The position numbers and the translations under genes are program-made. Shown one piece after another: positions 11,172-22,790 of a stretch of DNA of 64,000 nucleotides. The notes beneath the pieces are model-generated. The model ran no database searches and was not told where the DNA came from. It worked only from the letters and a program-made list of their open reading frames with translations. Source of the DNA: Margaritispora aquatica (Eukaryota; Ascomycota; Leotiomycetes; Helotiales; Discinellaceae); NCBI GenBank assembly GCA_007644065.1, contig VJWN01000007.1, positions 2,510,167 through 2,574,166 on the forward strand, written 5' to 3'. Every line of letters starts with the position of its first letter. The first letter of the stretch is position 1.

Positions 11172-12393
11172 CTAAGGAGAGCTTGTTGCTTCCTGAGAGC
11201 TACTTCCAGCACCTGTTGCACTGACTGGGTTGGTGCTCTTGTTTGCTGCAGACATCTGCCATGAGGGTATAGCCGCTCTTCCAACTGGAGCTCCGGTATT
11301 GAAAGGACTTGATGTTCGGCCCTGAAGTGATGCTATTGTTTCTGTACCCGTTCCATTGCTCACGGAAGCCGGTTTGGGGGTCACTGTCTCGGTATTTGAG
11401 TTTCCGTTGATGGTGGTCATACCCTGGGATGATGTTGTTGCAGGCGTGGGTGATGCGCCTCCCATGGTTGTTGTCCGACCATAAGGAGTGCTGGTGTTAG
11501 CCGTGGAAGGGTTCATTCTTTGACCCATGAGAGTTTTTAAACTCTTCAACTCAGTGTTGAGTTCCCTCAACCTGGTGTCTGTACTTTCTTTTTGCCCTTC
11601 CATTGCTTTTGGTATCAAATCTTTGAGTCCACGGACTTCATCGCTAATCCTTCGGGACTCGTCTTCCCTCCTTCGGCTGGCAGTCTTCAAATCACCAATT
11701 ACACTCTCAACTTCTGCTAAGGCAGCGTCTAGCCTTTCTGTTCGTGCCTTTTCTGACTCTTTAAGAGAATCTGTGTCCTTTGCTAGTTGGTCGAGAAGTG
11801 AGAAGGCCTTTTCGAAAGAATCATCGATAGCTTTTTTATCTTGCTCCAATTGAGGTGGTGTCGGGGGCGCTACCATGGGTAACACATATCGCTAGGCTCT
11901 CCATCAGTAATCACTCTCGGACAACATGTTGATGATATATACCTTTGCTACAAAGTACAACCCATATCCCACTCCACCCATCACCGTAGCCATTATGAAC
12001 CAGTCCCTCCAATCTCTCTTTGGAACTTCCGGAGGCGGAGGCTGATGCCATGGATTTTGCTGATATCCTCCATAACCGGGCTGTGGCTGTCGCATAACTT
12101 GTTGTTGAGGAGCATAGCTTGAATAGCTTGCAGGCGTGGACTCGCCGCCTGCTCTTGCTAATGCTGCATCGACTTCTTCCTGGGTAAGATTCTTCGATTG
12201 TAAGAATGCGATTCGGTTCTCGACTGGCGACCCAGCAACACTCGGGTCTTGGAGGACTAAACAATGGATTAGTGTCAAATTGCCGGTTGGCATAGATGAT
12301 TCTCACATGTCACCTAGATTAATTAGTGATTGTTATTAATGAATGGTAAGTGTAACTCACTGCAGACGCGACAAGATCTTCTCTGATAGCCAT
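11172..12393 (-). CDS. PEX14: peroxin-14, peroxisomal import docking protein
   Basis: Exons (minus) 12393..12361, 12313..12307 (7 nt), 12256..11943, 11891..11172; 357 aa. The N-terminal Pex14 domain, rebuilt across the microexon, reads SAVTFLQDPSV then RIAFLQSKNLTQEEVDAAL, the conserved region that binds Pex5 WxxxF motifs and Pex13/Pex19. Then come a Pro/Gln-rich linker, a hydrophobic segment (FIMATVMGGVGYGLYFVAK, about residues 98-116), an APPTPPQLEQDK motif, a coiled coil (about 130-215) and a Ser/Thr-rich tail. Family knowledge: forms the docking complex and translocation pore in the peroxisomal membrane. Each intron has a GTGAG or GTATAT donor. It is divergent from NDC80, 358 bp apart. 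Confidence 0.95.
12307..12313 (-). other. PEX14: 7-nt microexon (exon 2 of PEX14)
   Basis: Reads GTGACAT on the minus strand, flanked by an AATCTAG acceptor and a GTGAGA donor. It supplies Val-Thr and the first base of Phe in the conserved AVTFLQ motif; skipping it would change the frame of exon 3. Confidence 0.85.
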
Positions 12394-12751
12394 TTTGACT
12401 TCGTCAGCTCTGCGACCGTTCGAATCGAACGTGCAATAGTCACAAGAAAGACGAATGCTCTTCGAATCTGGATCAGAAAGCTGGAGATTCTAAGCATGCG
12501 CCATGCGCCGAGTAAAAGGGTGGCCGGAGCCGAGGCTGTCAGGCTGAGTGAAGCTAGACCGTTTTGGGATGTCGTTGCCGTTGTTTACTTTGGGAAGCGG
12601 CTAATTTTTGTTGACATTCAGGCGCATCGCAACTTTCACGACGACGACGTATGCATTGCTTTTGAATTTCACTTCCGACTCTGGAACATATAACTTTGCA
12701 GCAAACTACTAAATTTGAGTACATCATATTTATCAAAATTGCCTCGCCAAA
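12394..12751. promoter_or_regulatory. shared divergent promoter of PEX14 and NDC80
   Basis: The 358 bp between the two start codons must hold both promoters. No TATA box or known operator is obvious; the reading frames in it show no domain. Confidence 0.6.
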
Positions 12752-15064
12752 ATGTCGCAAGACACGGGCTTATACTCAGTGCGACGACCAAGAGAGGTAT
12801 GTTTACATGCGCCTATGATACGAGAATATTTGCTGATGGTTCTCACAGACACTTGGAGGCATTAGCTACAACTCAAATCTCCCACAACCAGCTTCTGCTA
12901 TGAAGCGATCAAACTCGACTTCTGGGAATAATGCGCCTTTCACCGCCAGCCATGGTCGCTCGATGTCTTCTTCACGCCAATCTCTGGCACCTCCTCGACC
13001 CAGCCAACCTCAATTCCAGCGATCCTCCTCTGGGACAAATTTGGCTGAATTAGGAATGTCTTCAGTCAAGCGCTCATCGTTCCAAAATAGCAGTGCTAGG
13101 AAAAGTTATGCGCCTGGTGGTGCCGGAATGGGTCGGCCATCTGCTGATAGTCAAGAGCGAAGGAGCAGTGTTTACAGATCTCGAGCTTCGACCCATGGCC
13201 CAGCTGTCCACCAAAGTTTTTTTCAACAAGCGCCACAGCCTGCTGGCATCCCGGAAGATCCTCGACCATTAAGGAACGGCGCGTACCAGGCCAAAATCGG
13301 ACAAGAACTCTTGGATTACATGGCAGCAAACAACTTTGAGATGGAAATGAAGCATATGCTTTCTCAAAATACAATTAGATCACCAACCCAAAAGGATTTT
13401 GTTCTGATGTTTCAATGGCTCTACCATCGAGTTGACCCCAGTTATCGTTTCCAGAAAGGTGTTGACCAAGAAGTGCCCCCAATTCTTGCTCAGCTACGAT
13501 ATCCATACCAGAAGAAAATTACAAAAAGTTCACTTGCCGCAGTAGGATCGGCAAATTCGTGGTACATCTTTCTTGGACTATTGCACTGGATGATGCAGCT
13601 CGCCCAGATGTTGGATGGGTACGCTGGAAGCCAGTATGACGATGCTTGCGCTGAGGCTGGAGTGGATGTCAGTGGCGACAGGATCATTTTTGGGTTTCTC
13701 AGCGGGGCGTATCGAGACTGGCTACTGATGGATGAGGAAGCCGGTGACGATGACCAAGATCGCGTTCTGGCACCTCATGTGGAAGCGATGGCTCAAGAGT
13801 TCAACCGTTCAAACTCAAAGTACCTAGACGAGATGCACATTCTTGAAGCAGAGCATCAACGTTTGCAAAAAGAAATTGAAACCCTCGAAAAGTCCGGATC
13901 CGAAATCACGGCTCTAGATAGGAACTTTAAGATTATGGAGGAGGACAAAACCAAGTTCGAGGAATTCGACAGGCTTATGGGTCAAAAATCCGAAAAATAC
14001 GAGGCCAGGGTCCAGTTCTTGCAAACAGAATTGGACAAGGTCATGATTGAACTGAAGGAGGCTGACGATGAAAGAGCCAACCTACAAAAGGCCGTTGACG
14101 ATCAGAATATCAGCATGGCTGATATTGATCGCATGAATGCTGAGCGGGAACGGCTGCAAAAGGGCGTTGAGTCAACATCCGTGAGACTGGAAGAGGCAAA
14201 GAAGAAGGTCTCAGAAAAGGAAGGCGAAGCGAGTCGAAAACTTGACGAGCTGGAAAGAATGATCGACAAATACAACAGTCTCGGATATCAGATTGGCCTC
14301 ATTCCATCCACTGCGCCGAATGCCAAAGGCAAAAACTATGAACTTCAAGTCATTGTTAATGAAGGCCCAAACTTTTCATCATCTCAAATGGCTTCGTCCA
14401 CGAATGGCAGTCCGGACAGCGACAGACTTCTTGCGGACCCTTCGACAGGATACCAGCCAGCGCACATACTAAATCTCGACATTCGCGGGCAAGTGAAGAG
14501 CAATTTCACAATCTTGCGAAAAGAGATCTCGGAAAGACGTACTGTTGCTATGGATGAGATGATGAAATATCACGACCTTCTCGATGGTATCAAGGAGGCT
14601 ATTGAAGATAAGCGAGGTGAAGTTGATGCTTTAGAGCACCGAGTCAGGGCAGCCGAAGAAGAATATGAAAAGACGAAAGAGGTTACAACAACGCAAAAGC
14701 TTTCATCTGATGCACAGATTGAGAAGATGGAGAAAGAGTTGGCGAAGATGCGATCAGGTCTTACAGAGTCCGTCCAGCTGATGGAGCAACGCGAAATGAA
14801 TACCAATATTGAGTTAGTCCATTCGTTTAAAGTGTTTAGCATAAACTGACAAATATTAGGTACGAACAGCTCACTCTTCGAGCCAACGCACTTCGTGAGG
14901 AATTGCACACGGAGATTGAGAAGATGCTCAACGATATCATCAAATTCAAGGTTCATGTTCAAAAGAATCTTGAGGACTACGAGGGATTCGTGGTTGATGA
15001 AGTGGAGCATGAGCTCGGAGGGGATGATGACGAACGAGATGATACCCAGGATATGGAGATGTAA
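12752..15064 (+). CDS. NDC80: Ndc80/Hec1 kinetochore protein
   Basis: Exons 12752..12796, 12849..14812, 14860..15064; 737 aa, phases exact. The start is the ATG at 12752, which gives [18 protein letters not shown], a typical ascomycete Ndc80 N-terminus. A basic, Ser-rich tail (residues 1-110) precedes the calponin-homology domain (about 125-260; [50 protein letters not shown] region), then long coiled coils (about 300-450 and 530-715) with a break at about 460-525. Family knowledge: the outer-kinetochore Ndc80 complex binds microtubules through the CH domain and basic tail and pairs with Nuf2 by coiled coil. The tail's many Ser residues are likely Aurora kinase sites (inference). Confidence 0.95.
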
Positions 15065-15497
15065 AGATGGAAGATTGACTACGTTTTTGCTGGAGTCTCG
15101 GTGTTGAGTGGTGTGTAGTGTAGGCGTTATGCCCGGATATATTGGGTATTGTTGAGTGAAGGCATTCTCTGGGTTCGAATAGGACGGGACCTTTTTCATT
15201 GATGGCTAAGACGGGGGTTGTCTGCTGAATACCCAAGGGAATATAATGATTGACAGTTGGCGATTTGTTGATTGGAAGTGATGATGAAAATGAAGTTAAT
15301 GAAATTCTAATGATGTTTTTTTCTTTTTTTTTTCTTTCTTTGATGGCAGTTCATGTAACAATAAAGGTAGGTAACTAGGCAAGGTAGGTTAGGCTCCATC
15401 CGAATCCTCCCTTCCGTTGGAGCTCTCCCTCCAAAGCATCACGTGTTTATGATGGGTCCGAGCACTCCACTGGCTCTGGCTCTGGGCACTTGAGGGA

Positions 15498-15539
15498 GGG
15501 TGAAGGGTGAAGGGTGAAGGGTGAAGGGTGAAGGGTGAA
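15498..15539. repeat. minisatellite GGGTGAA x6
   Basis: Six perfect 7-nt units. Confidence 0.95.
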
Positions 15540-15590
15540 ATCAGGTTGTTGACTTTGAAACGTGCCCTTGAACAAGTTGAGTGAGGAGTG

Positions 15591-15614
15591 CAGGTGCAGG
15601 TGCAAGTGCAGGTG
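15591..15614. repeat. CAGGTG x4 short tandem repeat
   Basis: Four 6-nt units, the third with one change (CAAGTG). Confidence 0.9.
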
Positions 15615-15762
15615 CCTGCCGCCAGCCTCATTTTTCTTACCGTCTCGCCCACCACCACCACCACCTACCACTGTTACCATTGCCACCCTACCTTACCAAC
15701 CCTTCCTCCACTTTCGCCCAGTCGAGGTTGTGTCGTGCTGCAACTACTTTTCCAATCCATCC

Positions 15763-15818
15763 ATCCACTCATCCACTCATCCACTCATCCACTCATCCAC
15801 TCATCCACTCATCCACTC
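15763..15818. repeat. minisatellite ATCCACTC x7
   Basis: Seven perfect 8-nt units, flanked by ATCC-type partial units, about 380 bp before the SR-gene start codon. Confidence 0.95.
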
Positions 15819-16198
15819 ATACATCAATCCATCCATCCCCCATCCTATCCCTATCATAATCCGGCCTAACTAGCATTATCTGCTGCAAGTTCGCGACTTT
15901 TAAAGCGCCGCTTTTCGAGCGTTGGGCGACACAAATAGTCCATCCACCCCCCCCCGCCATCCCATCCATCCCATCCAAATTTTCGCCATCGTCCTACCTA
16001 CATCGTTGAGCAACCGCTCTACACGATTCATTCGCGACGACAAAGTCGACCGTTTCCGAAAGTTCCTAAGTACGCGAAACCTTCCCCACATAGCCTGATT
16101 AGCCTGCGCTAATGATTGCGCTAGTTGGAACGCATTCAAGTAACCTTTTCGCAGACCAACATCGTCCGAAAACCCACGACAACACCATCGCCGCCAAA

Positions 16199-17718
16199 AT
16201 GACAGAAGTATCTTCTACCAGATTGTATCTGGGAAACCTTCCCCGCAGTGTTACCAAGGCAGAGATCGAGCAGCATTTCTCCACACATGGCACTGGAGAG
16301 ATCAAGGAGATTAAGATTATGAATGGATTCGGCTTCATCGAATACAGCGACCCTCTGGATGCACGCGATGTGGTTCCTGGTATGAATATCAACAAACTCC
16401 CATCTGGACACCTTTCTGGACAATCAAATAACATTTTCTAGCCTTCCACGGCTCTGATCTGATGGGCGAACGCCTCACAGTTCAATTTGCGCGTGGTACT
16501 AGAGCTCGCGACGCATTCCCAACCGCAGAGCGCACGGCTCCTCGCCCAAGACGTACTCCTCATCGTATGCAAATCTCTGGCCTTCCCGGAGAAACCAGCT
16601 GGCAGGTCTGTTACCCCCGTTTCTTCCCCCGGACTCTTGGATCGTACATCTTGCTATTTGGACTCTGATCAACTTCGTTTTTGGGACGCCTCCCTGTCAC
16701 AACTGAGATTCTGCTTCTGCTTCGGCGTCATGTTATTTTAGTCCTGGCCCAGCCTCACGCCCTGCTTTGGTATCCATCCCATAGCATTGTGCTAGTGCAT
16801 TGCTTGAGCAGCCTGGGACTTCATGGCTCCTGCCTCCAGTCCATAGAGACCTTTCATATCATTTCCCGACTCCTTTGTGCTATATACGTTGCTTCCCTTC
16901 GTATGACTGGACAGCGAACCATTGTGTTTAGAAAGGAAGTTTAGCCTTGGGATCTTCACCCTTTAACCTGAATTTGGATGGCAACTACCATGGCATGTGC
17001 GAACCAACGTTCCAGGACAACGACTTACATGGATTCTGGATTTAGGACCTGAAAGACTTCGCTCGTCAATCCAGCCTTGACGTCGTCTACTCCGAGACAG
17101 GCCGAGACCGCGATGGCAAAGGGTAGGTTTTTCGCGTTTCTGCGACGTTCGAGTATTGACATGTATGCAGAAGCTTTGTTGAGTTTGAGACTGCAGCTGA
17201 TCTCAAGACTGCTGTCGAGAAGCTCGATGGCCGTGAATTTAAGGGTGTCCGTGTAACGTGCACTGCTGATGTAGGACATATCCGATTCGGTGCTTCACGT
17301 TTCTTTTGCTCATCTCGTTTAGACTCAACCGGACATCCCACGCGACTCCCGAGCTCGATCCCGTTCCCCAGGTCCCCGCCGTGGTGGTGGTTATGGAGGT
17401 GATGACTACGACCGCCGTGGTCCCGCCCGTGGTGGATACAGTCCTCGCCGTGATGGATACCGTGATAGAAGCCCACCCCGCCGTGGCTACTATGATGATG
17501 ACCGTGGACGTTACCGCTCCCCTCCCCGTGCCCGTGGACCAGCTGATGATTACCCACCTCCCCGTGGTCGATTCGAGGATCCCTACCGTCGCGAGTATGC
17601 CCCGGACCCATACGCTGGTGGCAGACCTGCCTATGATCGTCCTCCTCCAAGAGACTATCCTCCAAGAGATGGTCCATATGAGTACGATGCCCCTCCTCCA
17701 CGTCGCCGTTACTGGTAA
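16199..17718 (+). CDS. SR-type splicing factor, two RRMs (Srp2-like)
   Basis: Exons 16199..16379, 16442..16605, 17046..17122, 17171..17270, 17323..17718; 305 aa. RRM1 (about residues 7-77): TRLYLGNLP (RNP2), NGFGFIEY (RNP1), then LMGERLTVQFARG. A short Arg/Pro linker leads to a pseudo-RRM2 with ISGLPGETSWQDLKDF, the SWQDLKD motif diagnostic of SR proteins, and GSFVEFETAADL. The C-terminal half is rich in Arg-Ser, Arg-Gly, Tyr and Pro (RSRSPGPRRGGG, RDRSPPRRG). Family knowledge: binds exonic enhancers and recruits the spliceosome in the nucleus; phosphorylated by SRPK. Intron 2, between SWQ and DLKD, is 440 nt, far longer than its neighbours. The terminal TGG TAA overlaps a GTAAGC donor (see findings). 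Confidence 0.9.
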
Positions 17719-18352
17719 GCACAGTTTCATCATCTGTGTTGACCCTGTATAACAGCACAGATTACTAACAGCATTACAGATCCCGATCAGGACGACGTGA
17801 TTGAGTATGAAGGAAATAAGTGGTTTGATACGAAATTCTATGATGATTACGAATCATTTCAATTGATCGCGTAGGATAAGTGTCGGATCATATCACATTG
17901 CGCGAACGATTATGATGGTGGCTTATGTTTTTCTTGCACTAACCTGCCACCTATCTATGAGGTAGATGGTTCTCACAAAAGCGAATGCAGTACCTTTCTT
18001 TTTCTCTTGAAATTGGAGATTGTGATCGCGGGAGAGGTGTGTACACCATGACACCATTGATGATACGATGACCACCGAGGTCAAACCAGTCGCTTGTACC
18101 CATTAGCAAATAAAATGATCGTTTTTCTATCTTGATTTCCTCTCCAGCCGTCCGTGATTAACGTGATTTTGCAACCTCCACCGTAGAATACCTTACGATC
18201 ACTTTCCTAGATTACCACCACGACAACCCTTCCCCTGCTTCAACTTAGGTAAGGTAGCTAGATAGTAGTACAACAGTCCTCCAAACAATCATCTGACTAT
18301 ATCAATCTCATGATTCTTGAATACGATGGTCGTCCCAAACAGCTGAAAATAC

Positions 18353-18410
18353 CACTACTACTACTACTACTACAACTACTACTACTACTACAACTACTAC
18401 TACTACTACA

Positions 18411-18457
<47 letters not shown>

Positions 18458-18470
18458 AACTACTACAACA
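18353..18470. repeat. interrupted (ACT)n trinucleotide microsatellite
   Basis: About 118 nt of ACT/CTA triplets with interspersed ACA (CAACTA) interruptions. Confidence 0.95.
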
Positions 18471-18550
18471 AGGGGTAAAATGCCACAATACGACCCAGTT
18501 CTCGGTACTCAGAAACAACCCGGAATGCCATCGTAGCAATTGAAAAGTGG

Positions 18551-18570
18551 ACTGCACTGCACTGCACTGC
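18551..18570. repeat. ACTGC x4 tandem repeat
   Basis: Four perfect 5-nt units. Confidence 0.9.
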
Positions 18571-19054
18571 AACCCTCCATACGGGACTTCAATCGCTACC
18601 TATAGCCTGAGCCCAAGGGACAACCTTCCGTGGAGAACAGGTAAGATTACAAAACTGTCCTCGGGATCTTTTTCGGTCCTCTTCAGATATCCAGACTTTT
18701 TGGCTCCTCCTAATCTCACTCTGACACGCTGCTGATGATTAGTTATCACAAGACATAGACCGCTTGATACTCACCCAACAGGAAGATTGTCAATGAAGAC
18801 TAGACGAGCCGAGACGAGAGTTTGGTGGTTGGAGATGCGATATAGTAATCAATTGTTTATTTGCTCTTAATGTTTTATTACTTATAATATACGAATACTC
18901 TTACTGTTACAACGCCAGTACCTGACTACCTTGGCAAGTAGGTAAAATGCCATCTATTGCTGCGCAGCGCTCAAACGCCTTGGATTCCATTTTGAATCAA
19001 CCTTCAACCTTTACCCTTCAACCCTCACCTCACCCCCAAACCATTGAACCTAAA

Positions 19055-20465
19055 TCAAAATTCCCTACTCTCCCCAATATCACACACATCAAACACGCCC
19101 GTCTCAGGCAGTCCCTTCTTCTTCATCGCCAACTTCAGCAACACTGGCGGCTCTAACACATCCTCACTCGTTAATACCCATGTGCCCCAGTGAATACCCA
19201 TCGCTTTCTTACACTTGGTGTCCACGAAGATGTTCACGCTATCAAATGGATTTGCGTGCATCGGGCTCATGATATACCGTGGATCATACGCGCCGATTGG
19301 TATCAAACCCAGATCGAACGGTCCACGCAGCTCACCAATTTGCTTGAATGCTGGACAGTACGGTAAGTCTGCAAACTTGTCGCCGTAGTCATCGACGTCC
19401 TTTGGTAGATCTGGCACAGCGCGGTACCCAGTGTCACCGCCAAACCAGACGGATTTCCCACCCGATACAACGGCCCAGGAACACCAGAGTGTGGCACCCT
19501 TGTCGAATGCTGTGCGTGCGGATGTATGTTGGCATGGGAGGCAAGAGATGCGAGTTGTAATGTCCTGAGAGGGCGTGGATGTGCTCTTGGGCGAGGAATT
19601 GGCAGACGAGGCAGAAGCAGAAGAGATGCGCTTTTCGCCCGTGACAGGAGAGAGAGTGACATCTATGTCATCCCACCAATCCATTTCCTCCACATTGGTT
19701 ATTCCGCAGTCATGGAACCATTTCTTGAGTCCCAAACCAACCAGGAACTGCGCATTGGGGTGTTTCTTGTGCAATGCCAGCACAGTAGGGTGAGAGAGAT
19801 GGTCGTAGTGCGAGTGCGAGATTATGATCAGGTCGACGATGGGAATGTCAGTTATGTCGCAGGGTGTGGGCGTGTATCGCTTTGGACCTAGTTTTGAGAA
19901 TGGCGAGCAGCGGTCCTCGAAGACGGGATCGAAGAGCACGCGCAGACCAGAAGGGAATTCGACGTAGTAGCAGGCGTGGCCGAGCCAGGTTGCGCGAAGA
20001 GAAGTGTTTGGGTTTGTTCGTGTGGGGAGGAATGTTGGTGGGATGACAGTCACCGTTGGAGGGGTTGTGTCTGGGGTATTGAGGCTGCCTGTGAGTTTAC
20101 GCCTGGAGACCAATTAGCTTTGTATTTGTGTGTCAAGAAGTCTAATGTGCGTACTTGATCATGGCCATCATTATGCCTGGCCCAGACCATTCTTTCCATG
20201 AGGGCCATGGATTTGTGAAGCCTCCCGAACTGACGTGGTGAGCTTTCTCTCCTACGTCCTCTGGAACAGGACCCAGATTCTTGGGCGTGCCCATTGTAGC
20301 TGCGTAGATGATTGCTGTCGCCATACCGCCGGTTGCTGCTTGAGCTGGTGCTCGTGTGTAGTTAGGTCCTTGGTGATGGTGCTGCTGTTGTTGATTCTGG
20401 CTATATTTTGGTTTTGACTTAGACTTGGGATTGAGTCTGGAGAAGGTCCGGAGGAAAGCGCGCAT
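19055..20465 (-). CDS. NAPE-PLD-like metallo-beta-lactamase fold hydrolase
   Basis: Exons (minus) 20465..20155 and 20102..19055; 452 aa. The first ATG in frame is at 20465. The N-terminus is basic and Gln/His-rich and may be a mitochondrial or membrane targeting region (MRAFLRTFSRLNP). The metallo-beta-lactamase core shows TWLGHACYYVEF, zinc motif SHSHYDH (about residues 199-205), LPCQHTSAR, WFGGDTGY and GIHWGTW. Family knowledge: these motifs and this order match N-acyl-phosphatidylethanolamine-hydrolysing phospholipase D (NAPE-PLD), which releases N-acylethanolamines; fungal orthologues are conserved but little studied. The C-terminus is LPETGVFDVCDIGESREF. Exact substrate unproven. Confidence 0.88.
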
Positions 20466-22790
20466 TGGTATGGAGAGAAAGGGAAAGAGAAAGAGAAACA
20501 ATTGAAAGGAAAGAAGTAGTGAAGTATATGAAGAAGGAAAATATCAACTCTACGGTATGTTCGGCCGTATCTGACCTGCGTTGAAGGCTGCACAGTGTTG
20601 CGAATGCGATGGAGGGTCGGATATAAGAAAAAGGATCTTGGCTCTATCATTATATTTTGTCCATGGTGATGTGATGTCCGACCTGCCTGCCTTCGCATTC
20701 GCTCAGCGGACTCGGCGGAATGCCAAAGTCCGCTGGGTAGCCTGGATCTGGTCTTGTATTTTGGAAGCTTACGCCACCATTCCTTTGATTAGTGGAGTTC
20801 TGAGATAGCTGTAATTTTCCCCGTGGAAATGATTGACGATTGAATATTTTTGAATTGGATTTAGAGATGTTCAAGTATTCATGTTGTGAGTGAAGGAGAC
20901 AAGAGAGAATGATTGATGGTGGATTTAAGGTTTGAACTTTTTATACATGGATCCGAAACTAGGCTCGGAGATAGTTCCTGGGACATCTACGAGGTCGAGC
21001 TACCTAGCTATTGAACAGACTTGTATATATTCATCTATAGAATTGTAAGATTGCAATCCACATTGGTGAAATATTTTTGGTTCAACTTAAACGACGAAGA
21101 TATTGTAAATGTGTATTGCAATCTTGGGCGATGTCTTGGATCGACTGCCAGTCATCATGTTGCTTTATCACACCGCGCTTTTCAAGCACATATTTCCTGT
21201 TATAGTCAAGCACACCTATCGGTTCTTGTCGCTTCGACAGTTTTATATCTTTCAGACACACAAGTGTCAGATATGTTGAAAAAGTATGAAAATGAAAATG
21301 AAAATGAAAGGGGTTCGTTCTATGGCGACTGGAAGATCAGTACTTCTAGTTTGGGTCAGTTCCCAATCTGACAAAACACAATCACATATGCTTTTTCTGC
21401 ATGTACGGTATATGGCTATTCGTCTATCGCTTGATGTTGTAACGTGCGTTGACACTTTGATTCTTGCTCTATGGCTGCAGCTAAGTGGCGTTTTGACTCT
21501 CTCTCTCACTCATATGGGAAGTGGTTTATCGAGGCAAGCATACACAAGACATTCTTCGTAACAGAGCCAACGTATGTGCTTTCGAATTCGAATCTGATTA
21601 AGTAGCCATGTTATTGCATGTACTGCCTATTACAGCTTGTTCACCTAGTTTTGGGCATGCTCAATGTCATAAAAATCATTTTAGATCCTCTGGTTATGCG
21701 TCAATTCGAAGAATAGTTCGAAATGAATTCGGTGAGCAGAGTACAGCTACTGTGAAGGCACATACTGAAGCGTCTCTCTGATATCTTGCGTATTCAAGTA
21801 TTTGGAATGCTGTCAAGAATTCTGCTGCTGCATCAATTTCATAGTTTGTTATATAAGTGAGTATTATATCGGTATATCCGAAGGACGTCTTCTCGGTCCA
21901 TTCTCAGAGATTGATTTGAAGCATCTCAATGTCCAAGCACTCGATGCAGATTCCCTCGATAGAATTCTCAATGATTGAAATCAACCATACTACTCTAATT
22001 TGCCATGCACTAGAGTGATCCAGTGCTGTGTTCAGGACTGCGGACATTCAGCCTCACTTATTGTCATTTATTTCACATGTTGAGGCAGTGTTAGCTCGAG
22101 CTGTTTGCATTCTTCGTCTCTTTTTCACGGCAGAACGCCATGGGGGTAGGGAAACGAACTTTCATGGTTCTTAACACGACCTTCATGTTCGGATATTCTT
22201 ATTGATTAGCCTCAATGGTTATGAGCGAGCGAGCTAGACATCTGACTACAACTAGCTAGCATCCCACGAGCACAACCATTTATTTGAGAGAACGAATTAT
22301 TATCTTGGGTTGCAAAGTATTCTCATGCCGAGGATCTCTCATGGATCTCGGTTTTCGCCTGCCACAATCATACAAAATGAACGCACATTTCAATATCCAT
22401 CTTGCCTTACTCAAATACTATCTCTTACTCATGCCAGCCCAAGAATGAACGAGAAGGATAAGTGAAATACCATTGGTCTGCCTATGCGAAAAATTCCAGG
22501 TTCATATGGTGACAAATAAGGCCGCCAATGGCACGCCCGAGACGTGCATGCGTTCCGCTTACTCACACCCTGAACGGTGCCTCCGTCTTGCCATGTCTAC
22601 AACTCGCTTAACACAAATAACCAATCTCGAGTTTGGATGGGATCGAGATTTGGCGTTGGGTTGTTGCGATGGAAAGGTATAAGAAGAGCTTGGATGACTG
22701 AGTGATTATCAAACAGCACACTTTCACGATCATCATCCTTCGATTACTTTTCCAGCTCAAGAGATAGCTACCTGACAAATTTGGTTCAAA
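20466..22790. other. 2.3 kb intergenic region
   Basis: No supportable gene. Contains a GAAAAT tandem stretch near 21284-21307 and several AT-rich segments. Confidence 0.5.

Larger units (their letters stand above)
15065..16198. other. repeat-rich intergenic region before the SR gene
   Basis: 1.1 kb with three tandem repeats listed separately, a T-rich stretch near 15317-15335, and a C/T-rich 5' leader (about 15640-16060) of the SR-protein gene. Apparent frames here are products of the repeats. Confidence 0.7.
17719..19054. other. intergenic with triplet repeat
   Basis: SR-gene 3' region, then a long ACT/ACA triplet tract and an ACTGC repeat. Long Ser- or Leu-rich frames here come from the repeat. 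No gene called. Confidence 0.6.

Noticed and set aside
12343..12693. 116-codon frame in the PEX14/NDC80 divergent region
   Set aside because: Overlaps PEX14 exon 1 antisense and the shared promoter; no domain.
15160..15190. GGGTTCGAATAGG, a B-box-like sequence
   Set aside because: No A box, stems or terminator nearby; chance match in the NDC80 3' region.
15389..15873. Overlapping long frames rich in His, Pro and Thr
   Set aside because: Created by the three tandem repeats and pyrimidine-rich leader; no splice sites or domains.
17087..17758. Long antisense frames (His-rich, up to 223 codons) over the SR gene
   Set aside because: Shadow of the Arg/Gly/Asp-rich coding sequence on the other strand.
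18297..18572. Poly-Ser / poly-Leu reading frames on both strands
   Set aside because: Products of the ACT trinucleotide repeat, with no coding context.
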